NCBI RefSeq assembly: GCF_900116535.1
Contig: NZ_FPAU01000001.1
Location: 62,001-126,000, forward strand
Length of the DNA stretch: 64,000 bases
Source of the DNA: Kosakonia arachidis
GTDB lineage: Bacteria > Pseudomonadota > Gammaproteobacteria > Enterobacterales > Enterobacteriaceae
Direction of reading: 5' to 3'
Position numbers and translations under genes: made by a program. The notes below the pieces were generated by a model. It worked only from the letters and a program-made list of their open reading frames with translations. It did no database searches and was not told the origin of the DNA. The first letter of the stretch is position 1. Every line of letters starts with the position of its first letter. Shown one piece after another: positions 34,680 through 44,240 of this stretch.

Positions 34680-35414
34680 TCAGGGTTGCGTGGGGAAGGG
34701 CGTTAACTGACGGAAGGTGTTAAGCAGCCCTTCGGACCACGCTTTGCGGATGGCAATAAAATAGGGATCGCTTTCAATAATCCGCTGCTGTTCGCGGGCG
34801 TGAAAGCTGTCGCGGCGGTAGACCATCACATCCAGCGGCATGCCGACGGAGAGATTGCTGCGCAGCGTGGAGTCGATCGAGATCAGCGCGCAGCACATTG
34901 CCTGCTCCAGCGGCGTATCCGGCGTTAATACCCGATCGATAATCGGTTTACCATACTTGCTTTCACCAATCTGGAAGTAGGGCGTGTCGTTGGTCGACTC
35001 GATAAAATTCCCTTCCTGATAGATATGAAACAGCCGGTGCTCTTCGTTGCTAATCTGCCCGCCCAGCAGCATGTTGCAGCCAAAGTTAGTGTTACTGCCG
35101 TTTTGCTGCGCCTTGCTGTCGCGGTGGATAACTTCCCGTACCGTTTCACCGATCAGCGTTGCGGCGTCGTACATGGTTTCGGCCTGCATCAGGTTGGGCG
35201 TCTGCTGGCTCTCGATACGCGAGGTCAGCAGACTGATAATGCTCTGCGTGGTCGCCAGATTACCGGCAGACTGGATCACCAGCACACGTTCGCCTTCACG
35301 CTGAAAAACATGAAGTTTTTTGAACGTCGCAATGTGATCGACGCCCGCATTAGTCCGGGAGTCGGAAGCGAAGACCAGCCCGTCGCACAGACGCATGGCC
35401 ACACAGTAGGTCAT
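34680..35414 (-). CDS. Proteasome-like peptidase Anbu
   Basis: The 244-residue Ntn-hydrolase starts M-T-YCVAMRLCDGLVFASDSRTNAG. The second residue, Thr, would become the nucleophile after Met removal, which supports the ATG at 35,414 over a GTG two codons upstream. Asp (FASDSRTNAG) and Lys (FKKLHVF) of the proteasome active site are present. Anbu forms an open helical or ring assembly in other bacteria, and its substrate is unknown. It is fourth in a coupled operon with ATP-grasp, alpha-E and transglutaminase genes, the known Anbu neighbourhood. Confidence 0.9.
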   Translation of the reverse strand: MTYCVAMRLCDGLVFASDSRTNAGVDHIATFKKLHVFQREGERVLVIQSAGNLATTQSIISLLTSRIESQQTPNLMQAETMYDAATLIGETVREVIHRDSKAQQNGSNTNFGCNMLLGGQISNEEHRLFHIYQEGNFIESTNDTPYFQIGESKYGKPIIDRVLTPDTPLEQAMCCALISIDSTLRSNLSVGMPLDVMVYRRDSFHAREQQRIIESDPYFIAIRKAWSEGLLNTFRQLTPFPTQP

Positions 35415-35443
35415 TACCACACCTTTCTACATAACAGTTGACG

Positions 35444-36265
35444 CTATTGCTGCTGAACCTGTTGCTGCTGTTGCGTAAACAGATTCACTTCAGCAGTGGA
35501 AAACAGCTCTTCACAGCCGCCGCCCAAACGGCTGCCGCGCACCGGACAGGCATCCAGATAATCCATTCCCACCGCCAGCCGCAGATGCTGGTTGAGCCGG
35601 CGGGTATCGTTGGTGATATCAAAACTGTGCCAGCGGTCGTTGATCCAGGCTTCCGCCCAGGCATGCATCGCCACGTGCTCGGTATCCTGGCTATAGACAT
35701 AACCGCTGACATAGCGCGCCGGGATCTTCAGGCTACGGCAGCAGGCCAGAAACACATGAGTATGATCCTGGCAGACGCCTTTTCCTTTGGCGAATGCATC
35801 CGCTGCGCTGTCCTGCACATGTGTCGCGCCGGGAGTATACGGCATTTTTAGCCGTAATTCCGCCATCAGCGATGTGAGGCTCTCTTCGGGCGCCGCCTCC
35901 TGGTAATAGCGGCTGGCAAAACCGCGGATCAGATCGTTCGCTTCCGTCAGCGGCGTGTGGCGTAAAAAAACCAGCGGCGACAACATTTCATTGCTACTCT
36001 CCTCGCTCTCTTCCACATTATCGGCGATTTCTACCACCCCTTGAGCGTGAATAAAAATCTCCTGGTGTGGGCTGTCCAGCGTCAGCACATGCATCAGGTT
36101 GCCATAAGCATCACGGGTGGCGACGGCCGAGGCGGGTAGCGTCAGTTTCCATTCGCTAACCCGTTGGCGCGCGGAGGTTTGTGGCGTCAGCCGCAGATAC
36201 TGGGTGCTGAATTTCACCTCTTCATCGTACTGGTAATGTGTTAAATGGTTGATGGTGAGTTTCAT
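35444..36265 (-). CDS. Transglutaminase-like protease/amidase
   Basis: This 273-residue protein has an N-terminal beta domain (about 1-80) with the family start MKLTINHLTHYQYDEEVKFS. A transglutaminase core follows, with the Cys-His-Asp triad in GKGVCQDHTHVFLACCRSL (Cys), VAMHAWAEAW (His) and WHSFDITN (Asp). Members probably cleave or form isopeptide bonds. It begins within the ATGA that ends the alpha-E gene and ends 29 bases before Anbu. The Gln-rich C-terminal tail is probably disordered. Confidence 0.93.
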   Translation of the reverse strand: MKLTINHLTHYQYDEEVKFSTQYLRLTPQTSARQRVSEWKLTLPASAVATRDAYGNLMHVLTLDSPHQEIFIHAQGVVEIADNVEESEESSNEMLSPLVFLRHTPLTEANDLIRGFASRYYQEAAPEESLTSLMAELRLKMPYTPGATHVQDSAADAFAKGKGVCQDHTHVFLACCRSLKIPARYVSGYVYSQDTEHVAMHAWAEAWINDRWHSFDITNDTRRLNQHLRLAVGMDYLDACPVRGSRLGGGCEELFSTAEVNLFTQQQQQVQQQ

Positions 36266-37191
36266 AGCGCCTCCAGATAAGTCTGGCGAATGCTGTCGGC
36301 CAGCTCGTTAATTTGGGTGAGGAAGTGGTTCAGCCAGCTTTGCAGCCCCTGCGCCATCACCTCGTCGAGGGAACCGAAGCGCAACTCCACATGCAGCAGG
36401 TGCGCCCGGCGCAGCGGAACATGTGCCCGCGTATTACCGATCATCTCCAGTTGCTGTACCAGATCCGCCACACTGGCATGCAGCGAACGTGGCACATCAT
36501 TACGAAACACCAGCAGTTCGCTGACGGTTTCGCGGCTGATCGGCTGGCGGTAGATGCTGTGATAGGCCTCGCGGGCACTCACCGCGCGCAGCAGGGTGTC
36601 GAGGCGATAATATTCACGCACCGGATCCGGATCGTTGTTCAGTTGCTGATCTTTAAGCGCCAGCAGTTGGGCGGTGGCGTAAGCGCGCTCAATCAGCGTA
36701 CCGACACGGATAAAACACTGTGCGTCGTTGCGCAGTAGCGTGCCGAACATCGCGCCGCGAAACAGATGAGAGCGCTCTTTCACCCAGTCAAAAAAGGTAT
36801 CAATACCGATTTTATCCACCCCGGACTGACGCAGATTGCGGATGTCGATACGCGTGGTGTTGATACACTCCCACACTTCTGACGACAGGCTACCGCGTAC
36901 CGCATGGGCGTTATTCCACGCCATTTCAATACAGCTATAAATGCTGCTGGGGTTGTGGCTGTCGAGGGCGAAGAAGTTCAGCAGGTTGTTCATGGAAAAG
37001 CGGGCATAACGCTGCTGAAACAGTTCATGGGAAAAGGTGAGATTCAGCGGTAGTGCCAAATCGTGTTGCTGCTGGCGATGGCGTGGCATCATCGACAGCT
37101 TCCAGGTGACATCCAGCACCCGGGCAAAACTCTCTGCCCGTTCCAGGTAGCGGGCCATCCAGTACAGTTCGCTGGCTGTGCGGCTTAGCAT
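36262..37191 (-). CDS. Alpha-E domain protein (DUF403)
   Basis: This 309-residue all-helical protein starts MLSRTASELYWMARYLERAE, the family signature, and has SSIYSCIEMAWNNAHAVRGSL and WFxR-like helices. Function is unknown; the family is found beside circularly permuted ATP-grasp and transglutaminase genes and is thought to act in a peptide-modifying or synthesising system. It overlaps the upstream ATP-grasp by one base (TAATG) and the downstream transglutaminase by four. Confidence 0.92.
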   Translation of the reverse strand: MLSRTASELYWMARYLERAESFARVLDVTWKLSMMPRHRQQQHDLALPLNLTFSHELFQQRYARFSMNNLLNFFALDSHNPSSIYSCIEMAWNNAHAVRGSLSSEVWECINTTRIDIRNLRQSGVDKIGIDTFFDWVKERSHLFRGAMFGTLLRNDAQCFIRVGTLIERAYATAQLLALKDQQLNNDPDPVREYYRLDTLLRAVSAREAYHSIYRQPISRETVSELLVFRNDVPRSLHASVADLVQQLEMIGNTRAHVPLRRAHLLHVELRFGSLDEVMAQGLQSWLNHFLTQINELADSIRQTYLEAL

Positions 37192-38624
37192 TATTCATCC
37201 TCCTCCATCACCCAGGTATCTTTGGTGCCGCCGCCCTGCGACGAGTTCACCACCAGCGAACCTTCGTTCAGCGCCACGCGCGTCAGGCCGCCCGGCACCA
37301 GGCGAATCTCTTCGCCGGAGAGCACAAACGGGCGCAGATCGATGTGGCGCGGTGCAAGCCCCTCCTCGACAAAGGTCGGGCAGGTGGAAAGTGCCAGCGT
37401 CTCCTGGCCAATATAGTTGCCGGGGTTTGCCAGCAGCCGCTTGCGGAAATCCTCAATCTGCTGGCGGGTCGATTTTGGCCCGACCAGCATGCCGTACCCA
37501 CCCGCACCGTGAACCTCTTTCACTACCATGCTGTCGAGATGGGCCAGCACATAGTTAAGATCGTCAGGTTTACGGCACTGCCAGGTGGCGATATTGCCGA
37601 GAATGGGCTCCTCGCTGAGATAGAAGCGGATCATGTCCGGCACATAGGGGTAAATGGATTTATCATCGGCAACGCCGGTACCGATCGCGTTCGCCAGTAC
37701 GACGCCGCCCGCCCGGTAGACCGACAGCAGGCCCGGAACACCGAGCATCGAATCGGCGTGAAACGCCAGTGGATCGAGATACGCATCGTCAATGCGACGG
37801 TAGATCACATCCACCCTGCACGGGCCTTCGGTGGTGCGCATATAAACCGCGCCGCCTTTTACGAACAGATCGGCGCTTTCTACCAGCTCAACGCCCATCT
37901 GCTGCGCCAGAAAACTGTGCTCGAAATAGGCGCTGTTAAAACGCCCCGGCGTCATCACCACCACCGTAGGATCGTCCACCGGAGTACTCTCACGCAGGGT
38001 TTGCAGCAGATAGCCGGGGTAGCGCTCCACCGGCGCAATATGCTGGCTGGCAAAGAGATCCGGGTAGAGGCGCATCATCATCTTGCGGTTCTCCAGCATA
38101 TAGGAGACGCCGGACGGGGTGCGCAGGTTATCTTCCAGCACGTAATAGCGACCATCGCTGTTACGTACCATGTCGATCCCGGTGATGTGAGCATAAATAT
38201 TGTTATGCAGATCCACACCCTGCATACAGGGCTGGTACTGCTCATTGGCCAGAACCTGCTCGCGCGGGACAATACCGGCGTTGAGGATATTTTGCTGATG
38301 ATAGATATCGTACAGGAAAGCGTTCAGCGCTTTGACCCGCTGGCGGATGCCCTGATCGAGGGTGCGCCATTCATGGGCCGGGATAATTCGCGGTACGCTG
38401 TCAAAGGGGATCAGACGTTCAGTGCCGCCCTCTTCACCATAAACGTTGAATGTAATACCCACCCGGTGAAATAACAGTTCTGCTTGTTCTTTCTTTTGAT
38501 GGATGGCGTGCTGGTCGGTCTGTTGAAGCCACTGCCACCAGGCATCGTAATGCTGGCGTTGACTGCCCTCTGCGCTGAGCATCTCATCGTAGTAAGGTGC
38601 TGTCGGAAGCGTTATTTTTATCAT
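37191..38624 (-). CDS. Circularly permuted ATP-grasp ligase
   Basis: The 477-residue protein begins MIKITLPTAPYYDEML and contains FNVYGEEGGTERLIPFDSVPRIIP, HAYITGI-type and NPLRTPSGVSYMLENR-like segments, with VKEVHGAGGYGMLVGP toward the C-terminus. The family (DUF404/407, CP_ATPgrasp) is expected to ligate amino acids or peptides with ATP. The ATG at 38,624 is chosen because AGGGG is properly spaced for it; an ATG two codons earlier overlaps that site. It is the first gene of the four-gene operon ending in Anbu. Confidence 0.92.
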   Translation of the reverse strand: MIKITLPTAPYYDEMLSAEGSQRQHYDAWWQWLQQTDQHAIHQKKEQAELLFHRVGITFNVYGEEGGTERLIPFDSVPRIIPAHEWRTLDQGIRQRVKALNAFLYDIYHQQNILNAGIVPREQVLANEQYQPCMQGVDLHNNIYAHITGIDMVRNSDGRYYVLEDNLRTPSGVSYMLENRKMMMRLYPDLFASQHIAPVERYPGYLLQTLRESTPVDDPTVVVMTPGRFNSAYFEHSFLAQQMGVELVESADLFVKGGAVYMRTTEGPCRVDVIYRRIDDAYLDPLAFHADSMLGVPGLLSVYRAGGVVLANAIGTGVADDKSIYPYVPDMIRFYLSEEPILGNIATWQCRKPDDLNYVLAHLDSMVVKEVHGAGGYGMLVGPKSTRQQIEDFRKRLLANPGNYIGQETLALSTCPTFVEEGLAPRHIDLRPFVLSGEEIRLVPGGLTRVALNEGSLVVNSSQGGGTKDTWVMEEDE

Positions 38625-38796
38625 TGTCATCCCCTGCATTCCGCGTGTGAAGATTCTGTAAAAATGCAGAAAGCATGCCAGCATGGCTGGCAATGCGTTT
38701 TCGTGGCGAGTACAGGCGCTAATGCACCATTTTGATGCAAAGCGCAGCGGCAGCGCGCTAAAGTGGTGTGAAATGTAAGCGTAGCTGAACCTTGTG

Positions 38797-39690
38797 CTAA
38801 CGGCGTTTTGCGGCTGCCGGGCTGACCACCAGCCACACGGCCAGGCAGACAATTATCGCGCCGATGAGAAACCCGGCGTCCAGCGTTTCGCCCAGCGCGA
38901 GGTAACTCCACAGCACGGCAAACGGCGGGATAAGAAAGGTGACAGTCAGGCTGCGCAGCGGCCCGATATCGGCAATCAGGCGAAAATAGAGAATATACGC
39001 CACGGCGGTACAGAGCAGGCCCACCGCCAGTACGCAGGCCCACACTGACGGCTGCGCCCAATGGATGGTTGCGCCGCTGCTAATCGACCAGATGCAGAAC
39101 GGCAGTAAAAACAGCGTGGCGCCTGCCTGGCTGCCGAAGGCGACCAGCGTCGGATCCAGCCCGCCGCGCGCCGTTATCCAGTTGCGGGTGAGAAAACCGG
39201 CAATACCATAGCAGCCCGTCGCCACCAGGCAAGCGGCCACGCCAGCGGCGACCTCCTGCACATTGCGCATTTCGCCGAGCGTGGTGATCGTCAAAATCCC
39301 CACCAGCCCGAGCACAACACCCGCCCACTTTTTCGTGCTCAAGCGTTCGCCAAAAAACGTGATGCCCGCTAACGCGCCCATCAACGGCGTAGTGGCATTG
39401 AGAACGGCGGAATACCCGGCAGGCAACCAGCGTGCGGCCAGGCAGTACATCAAAAACGGCAGTCCGGAGTTAATCACCCCAAGCAGCAAGGTCGCGCGCA
39501 ACTTACCGGAAAACTCAACGGTGCGGCGAAATAACGCCAGCAGTATCGCCAGGCCAACAAAACCAAACAGCACGCGGAGGAAAGCGGTGTTGATGGCGCC
39601 GAATTCCGGTGCGGCAATGCGCATAAACAGAAAGCTCGCGCCCCAGATGGCCGCCAGTATCATTAATCTCAGGCAATCAATGGCCCGCAT
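38797..39690 (-). CDS. EamA/DMT-family transporter
   Basis: This 297-residue membrane protein has ten predicted segments in two EamA repeats. The first repeat contains AAIWGASFLFMRIAAPEFGA and the second VATGCYGIAGFLTRNW. E. coli relatives (YddG, RhtA, YedA) export amino acids or metabolites. It is divergent from a LysR-type regulator 116 bases away, which probably controls it. Confidence 0.9.
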   Translation of the reverse strand: MRAIDCLRLMILAAIWGASFLFMRIAAPEFGAINTAFLRVLFGFVGLAILLALFRRTVEFSGKLRATLLLGVINSGLPFLMYCLAARWLPAGYSAVLNATTPLMGALAGITFFGERLSTKKWAGVVLGLVGILTITTLGEMRNVQEVAAGVAACLVATGCYGIAGFLTRNWITARGGLDPTLVAFGSQAGATLFLLPFCIWSISSGATIHWAQPSVWACVLAVGLLCTAVAYILYFRLIADIGPLRSLTVTFLIPPFAVLWSYLALGETLDAGFLIGAIIVCLAVWLVVSPAAAKRR

Positions 39691-39806
39691 TGTGCAATGC
39701 CTCGTGTTGCGTTTTTAACTAAAAATGTTTTACCCCGGCGGCATCAGGCTGACAAACCAGCATTTTTGCTACAGTTTAGTTGTACTTAATTACGCGGAGA
39801 GCCGCA

Positions 39807-40706
39807 ATGACCCTACCGCCCCTGCAGGCTTTAATCTGTTTTGCTACCGTCGCCCGACATATGAGTATGAAAGCGGCGGCCGAGGAGTTATGCATTACCG
39901 CCAGTGCTGTGAGCCAGCAAATCGCCAGGCTTGAGGCGTGGCTGAATATCCGGCTGTTTATGCGCGGGCCACGTTTTCTGGCGCTGACGACAGAAGGGCA
40001 CATTTACCTGCGCGCTATCCAGCCTGCGTTTAACCAGATATCGCAGGCCACGCAGCGTCTGATGGATAACGCCTGCCAGAGCAAAGTCACCGTCAGTTGC
40101 ACGGCCGGCTTCGCCATTCAGTGGTTGTTGCCGCGATTGGGCGCTTTCGAAAAACTGCATCCCGGTGTGGAGGTGCAGATTAATACCACTAACCGGGTGG
40201 TCAATCTGAGCAATGAAGGGATTGATTTTGCCGTGCGTCACGGCGCGGGCGTGTATCCGGGGCTGCAGTCGCACTGCCTGGTGAACGACCATCTGTTGCC
40301 GGTATGCAGCCCGGTGCTACTGGCGGAAAACCGACCCGGATCACCGCGCGAATTACTGAATTACCCACTGCTGCACGATGAACACCGGCTGGACTGGCGT
40401 TTGTGGTTCGACACGCAGGGTATACATGATGTGGATACCGACAGAGGGCCGGTATTTATCGATTCGAACGGCGTGATTGATGCCGCGCTGGCGGGGAGGG
40501 GCGTTGCGCTGGTGCGTCGCGTGCTGGTGGCGGAGGCATTAAGCTGTGGGCGTCTGATCTGCCCGCTGGCCATTCCCGTGGTCTCACCGATTGCCTATTA
40601 TCTGGTCTACGACGAATCCGCGGTATTACAGCGGATGAGCCGGGATTTCTGCGACTGGCTGCTGGCAACGGCGGCCTCAGCGGGGCATTGCTGGCCGCAG
40701 CCGTGA
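39807..40706 (+). CDS. LysR-family regulator (GcvA-like)
   Basis: The 299-residue protein has an N-terminal winged helix (LPPLQALICFATVARHMSMKAAAEEL, TASAVSQQIARLEAWL) and a periplasmic-binding-like effector domain with VSCTAGFAIQWLLPRL and INTTNRVVNLSNEGIDFAVRHG, as in GcvA-type regulators. The ATG at 39,807 follows GGAGAG. It is divergent from the EamA exporter, an arrangement typical of exporter control by LysR proteins sensing the exported compound. Confidence 0.92.
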   Translation: MTLPPLQALICFATVARHMSMKAAAEELCITASAVSQQIARLEAWLNIRLFMRGPRFLALTTEGHIYLRAIQPAFNQISQATQRLMDNACQSKVTVSCTAGFAIQWLLPRLGAFEKLHPGVEVQINTTNRVVNLSNEGIDFAVRHGAGVYPGLQSHCLVNDHLLPVCSPVLLAENRPGSPRELLNYPLLHDEHRLDWRLWFDTQGIHDVDTDRGPVFIDSNGVIDAALAGRGVALVRRVLVAEALSCGRLICPLAIPVVSPIAYYLVYDESAVLQRMSRDFCDWLLATAASAGHCWPQP

Positions 40707-40713
40707 TTTCACT

Positions 40714-40750
40714 GCCATGCCCGATGGCGTAAGCGCTTATCGGGTATGGC
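40714..40750. repeat. REP-like hairpin after the LysR gene
   Basis: GCCATGCCCGAT (40,714-40,725) and ATCGGGTATGGC (40,739-40,750) pair at 11 of 12 positions around GGCGTAAGCGCTT. Sequence and position match enterobacterial REP elements, here between two convergent transcription units, where it may end transcripts. Confidence 0.65.
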
Positions 40751-40805
40751 ATTTATCGCGCCGGGAAAGGCGAAGCCACTCCCGGCATCCTGCAACGAAT
40801 ACCGC

Positions 40806-41501
40806 TTACCCGCCGAGATACATTTTTTTCACTTCCGGGTTGGCGAGTACCTCCTGCGCCGCGCCGGAAAGCACAATCTTGCCATTCTCCAGCACATAGG
40901 CGCGATCGGCGATGGTCAGCGCTGCGGTAGCATTTTGCTCCACCAGCAGAATGGTGATGTTCTCTTCGCGCAACTGGCGAATGGTGGTAAACAGCTCGCC
41001 CACTATCTTCGGGGCAAGGCCGAGGCTTGGCTCATCCAGCATCAACAGCACCGGTTCACTCATCAATGCGCGGGCGATTGCCAGCATCTGCTGCTCACCG
41101 CCGCTCATGGTGCCCGCCATCTGCTTACGCCGCTCCTTCAGGCGCGGAAACAGGGTAAACATGCGATCCCGCAGGCGGGTGAAGTTTGCGAGGTTGTTAT
41201 ACGCCCCCATGCGCAGGTTTTCTTCGATGGTCAGGTTGGTGAAGATTTTGCGGCCTTCCGGCACTAGCGCCAGCCCTTTACGCACAATATGGTGCGTCTG
41301 GCTGCGCGAGATATCCTCATTGAGGAAATTCACCGTTCCGGTTGAGCGAACCAGGTTGATGATGCCGTTCAGCGTCGAGGTTTTTCCCGCACCGTTACTG
41401 CCAATCAGCGTAACAATTTCACGGTCATTGATGTCAATATCAACGCCTTTCAGCCCCTGAATAACGCCGTAAAATACCTTTAACTCGCGGGCGCTAAGCA
41501 T
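40806..41501 (-). CDS. livF: Branched-chain-type amino-acid ABC transporter ATPase LivF
   Basis: This 231-residue ATPase has Walker A GSNGAGKTST, signature MSGGEQQMLAIARALM, Walker B LLMLDEPSLGLAP and the H-region variant LLVEQNA, all typical of LivF. It would pair with LivG in the LivFGHMJ importer. It is the last gene of the operon, overlapping livG by 8 bases. Because of the divergent D-glutamate genes, the substrate may not be leucine. Confidence 0.93.
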   Translation of the reverse strand: MLSARELKVFYGVIQGLKGVDIDINDREIVTLIGSNGAGKTSTLNGIINLVRSTGTVNFLNEDISRSQTHHIVRKGLALVPEGRKIFTNLTIEENLRMGAYNNLANFTRLRDRMFTLFPRLKERRKQMAGTMSGGEQQMLAIARALMSEPVLLMLDEPSLGLAPKIVGELFTTIRQLREENITILLVEQNATAALTIADRAYVLENGKIVLSGAAQEVLANPEVKKMYLGG

Positions 41502-42276
41502 AACGTACCTCTCCCAGGTAGGCGGAGATCACCTCCGGATGTTGGATCGCCTCGGACATCAGGCCGCTAAACAGCGGTTTGCCATACTCCAGCACCATCA
41601 CCCGTTCGCACAATGCGTTGACGAAAGGCATGTCATGTTCAATGAGCAGCACGCTCAGTTGATAATCCTTGCGCATGCGGAAAATCAGCCCGGCCAGATC
41701 TTCCGTTTCTTTCGGGTTCATCCCGGCGGCGGGCTCATCCAGCAACAACAGCTGCGGCCCCGTTGCCAGTGCACGGGCAATTTCCACTTTACGCTGGTTG
41801 CCATAACTCAGATTGGTGGCCTGCAAATTGGCGTGTTCAGCAATGCCGATATACTCCAGCAGTTCCATCGCCTTTGCCCGCGCGGCGCGTTCAGCCGGGA
41901 AATAGCGGCCAATATGCAGCGCCGCTTCCAGTAGCGAATAGCGGCTGGCGTGATCCAGCCCGACCATCACATTTTCCAGCACCGTCATGGAGTTAAACAG
42001 GCGGATATTCTGGAAGGTACGTGCAATACCGGCATTCACCACCTGATTGGGTTTCAACCCTTTGATTGATTTCCCCGCCAGCGTCACGCTGCCGCTGGTC
42101 GGTTTGTAGTTAGCGGTGATGACGTTAAACAGCGTGGTTTTCCCTGCGCCATTGGGGCCGATAAGGCCGAAGATCTCAGCTTCATCGACATGAAAACTGA
42201 CGTTGTCGATGGCCCGTAACCCGCCGAACTGCATCACTATATCCTCGACTTGCAGGATGACGTTATTTGCTGTCAT
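41494..42276 (-). CDS. livG: Branched-chain-type amino-acid ABC transporter ATPase LivG
   Basis: This 260-residue ATPase has Walker A GPNGAGKTTLFN, signature LSYGNQRKVEIARALA, Walker B LLLLDEPAAGMNP and a switch region LLIEHDMPFV. The long helical insert after Walker A (TFQNIRLFNSMTVLENVMVG ... ERAARAKAMELLEYIG) is characteristic of LivG. It overlaps livM by 14 bases and livF by 8, indicating coupled translation. Confidence 0.94.
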   Translation of the reverse strand: MTANNVILQVEDIVMQFGGLRAIDNVSFHVDEAEIFGLIGPNGAGKTTLFNVITANYKPTSGSVTLAGKSIKGLKPNQVVNAGIARTFQNIRLFNSMTVLENVMVGLDHASRYSLLEAALHIGRYFPAERAARAKAMELLEYIGIAEHANLQATNLSYGNQRKVEIARALATGPQLLLLDEPAAGMNPKETEDLAGLIFRMRKDYQLSVLLIEHDMPFVNALCERVMVLEYGKPLFSGLMSEAIQHPEVISAYLGEVRYA

Positions 42277-43309
42277 GACGGCTCCTTCTGCGCAACTGCC
42301 ACAGCTCTTTTTTTCCCAGCAACCCTTCGCGGGCGAACAACATAATCAGCAACAGCAGCAGCGAGAAGACCACCATACGCAGCCCCGGATAGGCACCCAG
42401 ATCGTGACCGAACAGCGACAGCGGCTGGTCAAGGAAACGTAGCCATTCGCCGCTACCCACCACCACAATGGTGCCCAGCAGCGCACCCGTGGTGCTGCCC
42501 AGACCACCGAGCACAATAATGATCAGCAACTGGAAGGTGAGCATAAAATCAAACAATCCCGGCGAGATCGTCGTCAGCAGCGAGGCCAGCAGGCCACCGC
42601 CAATCCCTTCAAAAAAAGCGCTGGTGGCGAAGGCGCAGGTTTTAATGCGGAAGGTATTGATGCCCATCGCAATTGCCGCATCTTCATCGTCGCGAATCGC
42701 CTTCATCATGCGGCCATACTTCGACCACACCAGTTGCAGGATTATCCCGGTTGCCGCCAGCGCGAACAGGCCGCACCAGAACAGCAGATGCGGTTGCTGA
42801 GGAATATCGTTCAGCCCAATCGCGCCGTTGGTGATTTGCGGGTTGTTAATGGCGAGGATCTTGATAATAAAACCGAAGCCCAGCGTGACAATCGCCAGAT
42901 AGTCACCGCGCACACGGAATACCGGAAACGCCAGGCACACTGCCAGCACGGCAGCACACACGCCGCTGATTAACAGCGCGGGCAGGAAGCTGGCGTGCAA
43001 TACCATAATAAATGGGCTGGGCGCCGCCATTTCGAACATATCCATCTTGCTGTCACTGGAGAGAATAAACAGCGAGGTAACATACGCGCCAACGGCGACA
43101 AACCCGTTAGGCTCCAGCGAAAGCTGGCCGGTGACGCCGTTTATCAGGTTGTAGCTGACGGCGAGGATCATAAAGACGAAAACGGTGCTGATCACCCGCA
43201 CAATGTAGTCGTTAAACAGCAGGTTAATCCCCACCAGTAGTGCAATGGTGATCAGAATAATCAGCAGATTACGCCCCTGTGCGGCAAGCGTCGTGGTCGG
43301 GTTCAACAT
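42263..43309 (-). CDS. livM: Branched-chain-type amino-acid ABC permease LivM
   Basis: The 348-residue permease has about nine hydrophobic segments and the ABC coupling motif region DDEDAAIAMGINTFRIKTCAF. NGVTGQLSLEPNGFVAVGAY is the family hallmark near the N-terminus. It forms the translocation pore with LivH. Start and stop overlap its neighbours (1 base with livH, 14 with livG). Confidence 0.94.
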   Translation of the reverse strand: MLNPTTTLAAQGRNLLIILITIALLVGINLLFNDYIVRVISTVFVFMILAVSYNLINGVTGQLSLEPNGFVAVGAYVTSLFILSSDSKMDMFEMAAPSPFIMVLHASFLPALLISGVCAAVLAVCLAFPVFRVRGDYLAIVTLGFGFIIKILAINNPQITNGAIGLNDIPQQPHLLFWCGLFALAATGIILQLVWSKYGRMMKAIRDDEDAAIAMGINTFRIKTCAFATSAFFEGIGGGLLASLLTTISPGLFDFMLTFQLLIIIVLGGLGSTTGALLGTIVVVGSGEWLRFLDQPLSLFGHDLGAYPGLRMVVFSLLLLLIMLFAREGLLGKKELWQLRRRSRHDSK

Positions 43310-44208
43310 CAGAAACGGCTCCTTTCCAGGCGTTCGTCACCCATAATGCCTACCGGGCGGAACAACAAGACCAGAATCAAAAACATGAAAGCGAACGCGT
43401 CCTTATAGCCGCCAAGCTCCGGGAAAATGGCAACCGCAACCACTTCGGTAAAACCGAGAATAAAGCCGCCGAGCACCGCGCCGGTGACGCTGCCAATACC
43501 GCCAAGTACCGCCGCAGCAAAGGCTTTCAGGCCAATCAGCACGCCCATTAACGGATCAATGGTTGGGTAGCTGATGGAGTAAAACACCCCACCCAGTGCC
43601 GCGAGGCTGCTGCCGAGGGCAAACACCAGCGAGATAATGCGGTTCGCGTCGATGCCCATTAGCCGCACAGTATTAACGTCAAACGCCACTGCGCGGATCG
43701 CCATACCATAGCGAGTGCGATAGAGCAGCCAGAGGATCGCCAGCAGCAACAGCACGGTGATCACCGGCACGATCCACGCCACGTTGGTAATGATGATGTT
43801 GCCGAACGTCAGCGTTTTGTTGAAATAGTCCGGCGCGGAGAAGAAGCGGGAACTGCCGCCAAACAGCACGTTGAACAGGTTTTCAAGAAAAAAACTGACA
43901 CCGATAGCGGTGATTAGCATCGAAATTTTCGATGCCTGGCGCAACGGGCGATAGGCGACCCGGTCAATGAACATGCCCAGCAGGCCGCACAAAGCAAGGG
44001 TCAGAAAAATGGCTACCCCAAAGGGCAGCCCAATCGAGGAAAACAGAAACAGGGTGGCAAATGCGCCGACCATCATCACATCCGCATGCGCGAAGTTGAT
44101 CAGGCGCAGAACCCCGTAAACCATGGTGTAGCCGATAGCGATCAGTGCGTACATGCCGCCCAGACTCATGCCGTTGACTACCTGCTGGAAAAAAATGGCG
44201 CCATCCAT
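43309..44208 (-). CDS. livH: Branched-chain-type amino-acid ABC permease LivH
   Basis: The 299-residue permease starts FFQQVVNGMSLGGMYALIAIGYTMVYGVLRLINFAHADVMM, the LivH hallmark. It has eight or so membrane segments and the coupling loop FDVNTVRLMGIDANRIIS. It is 32 bases downstream of the binding-protein gene and overlaps livM by one base. Confidence 0.94.
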   Translation of the reverse strand: MDGAIFFQQVVNGMSLGGMYALIAIGYTMVYGVLRLINFAHADVMMVGAFATLFLFSSIGLPFGVAIFLTLALCGLLGMFIDRVAYRPLRQASKISMLITAIGVSFFLENLFNVLFGGSSRFFSAPDYFNKTLTFGNIIITNVAWIVPVITVLLLLAILWLLYRTRYGMAIRAVAFDVNTVRLMGIDANRIISLVFALGSSLAALGGVFYSISYPTIDPLMGVLIGLKAFAAAVLGGIGSVTGAVLGGFILGFTEVVAVAIFPELGGYKDAFAFMFLILVLLFRPVGIMGDERLERSRF

Positions 44209-44240
44209 TAAAAAACCTCTTATTAACAGCCGGTTACTGC

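Noticed and set aside
37344..38474. 376-codon frame antisense to the ATP-grasp gene
   Set aside because: Same reasoning: the minus-strand gene is a recognised family member in a coupled operon.
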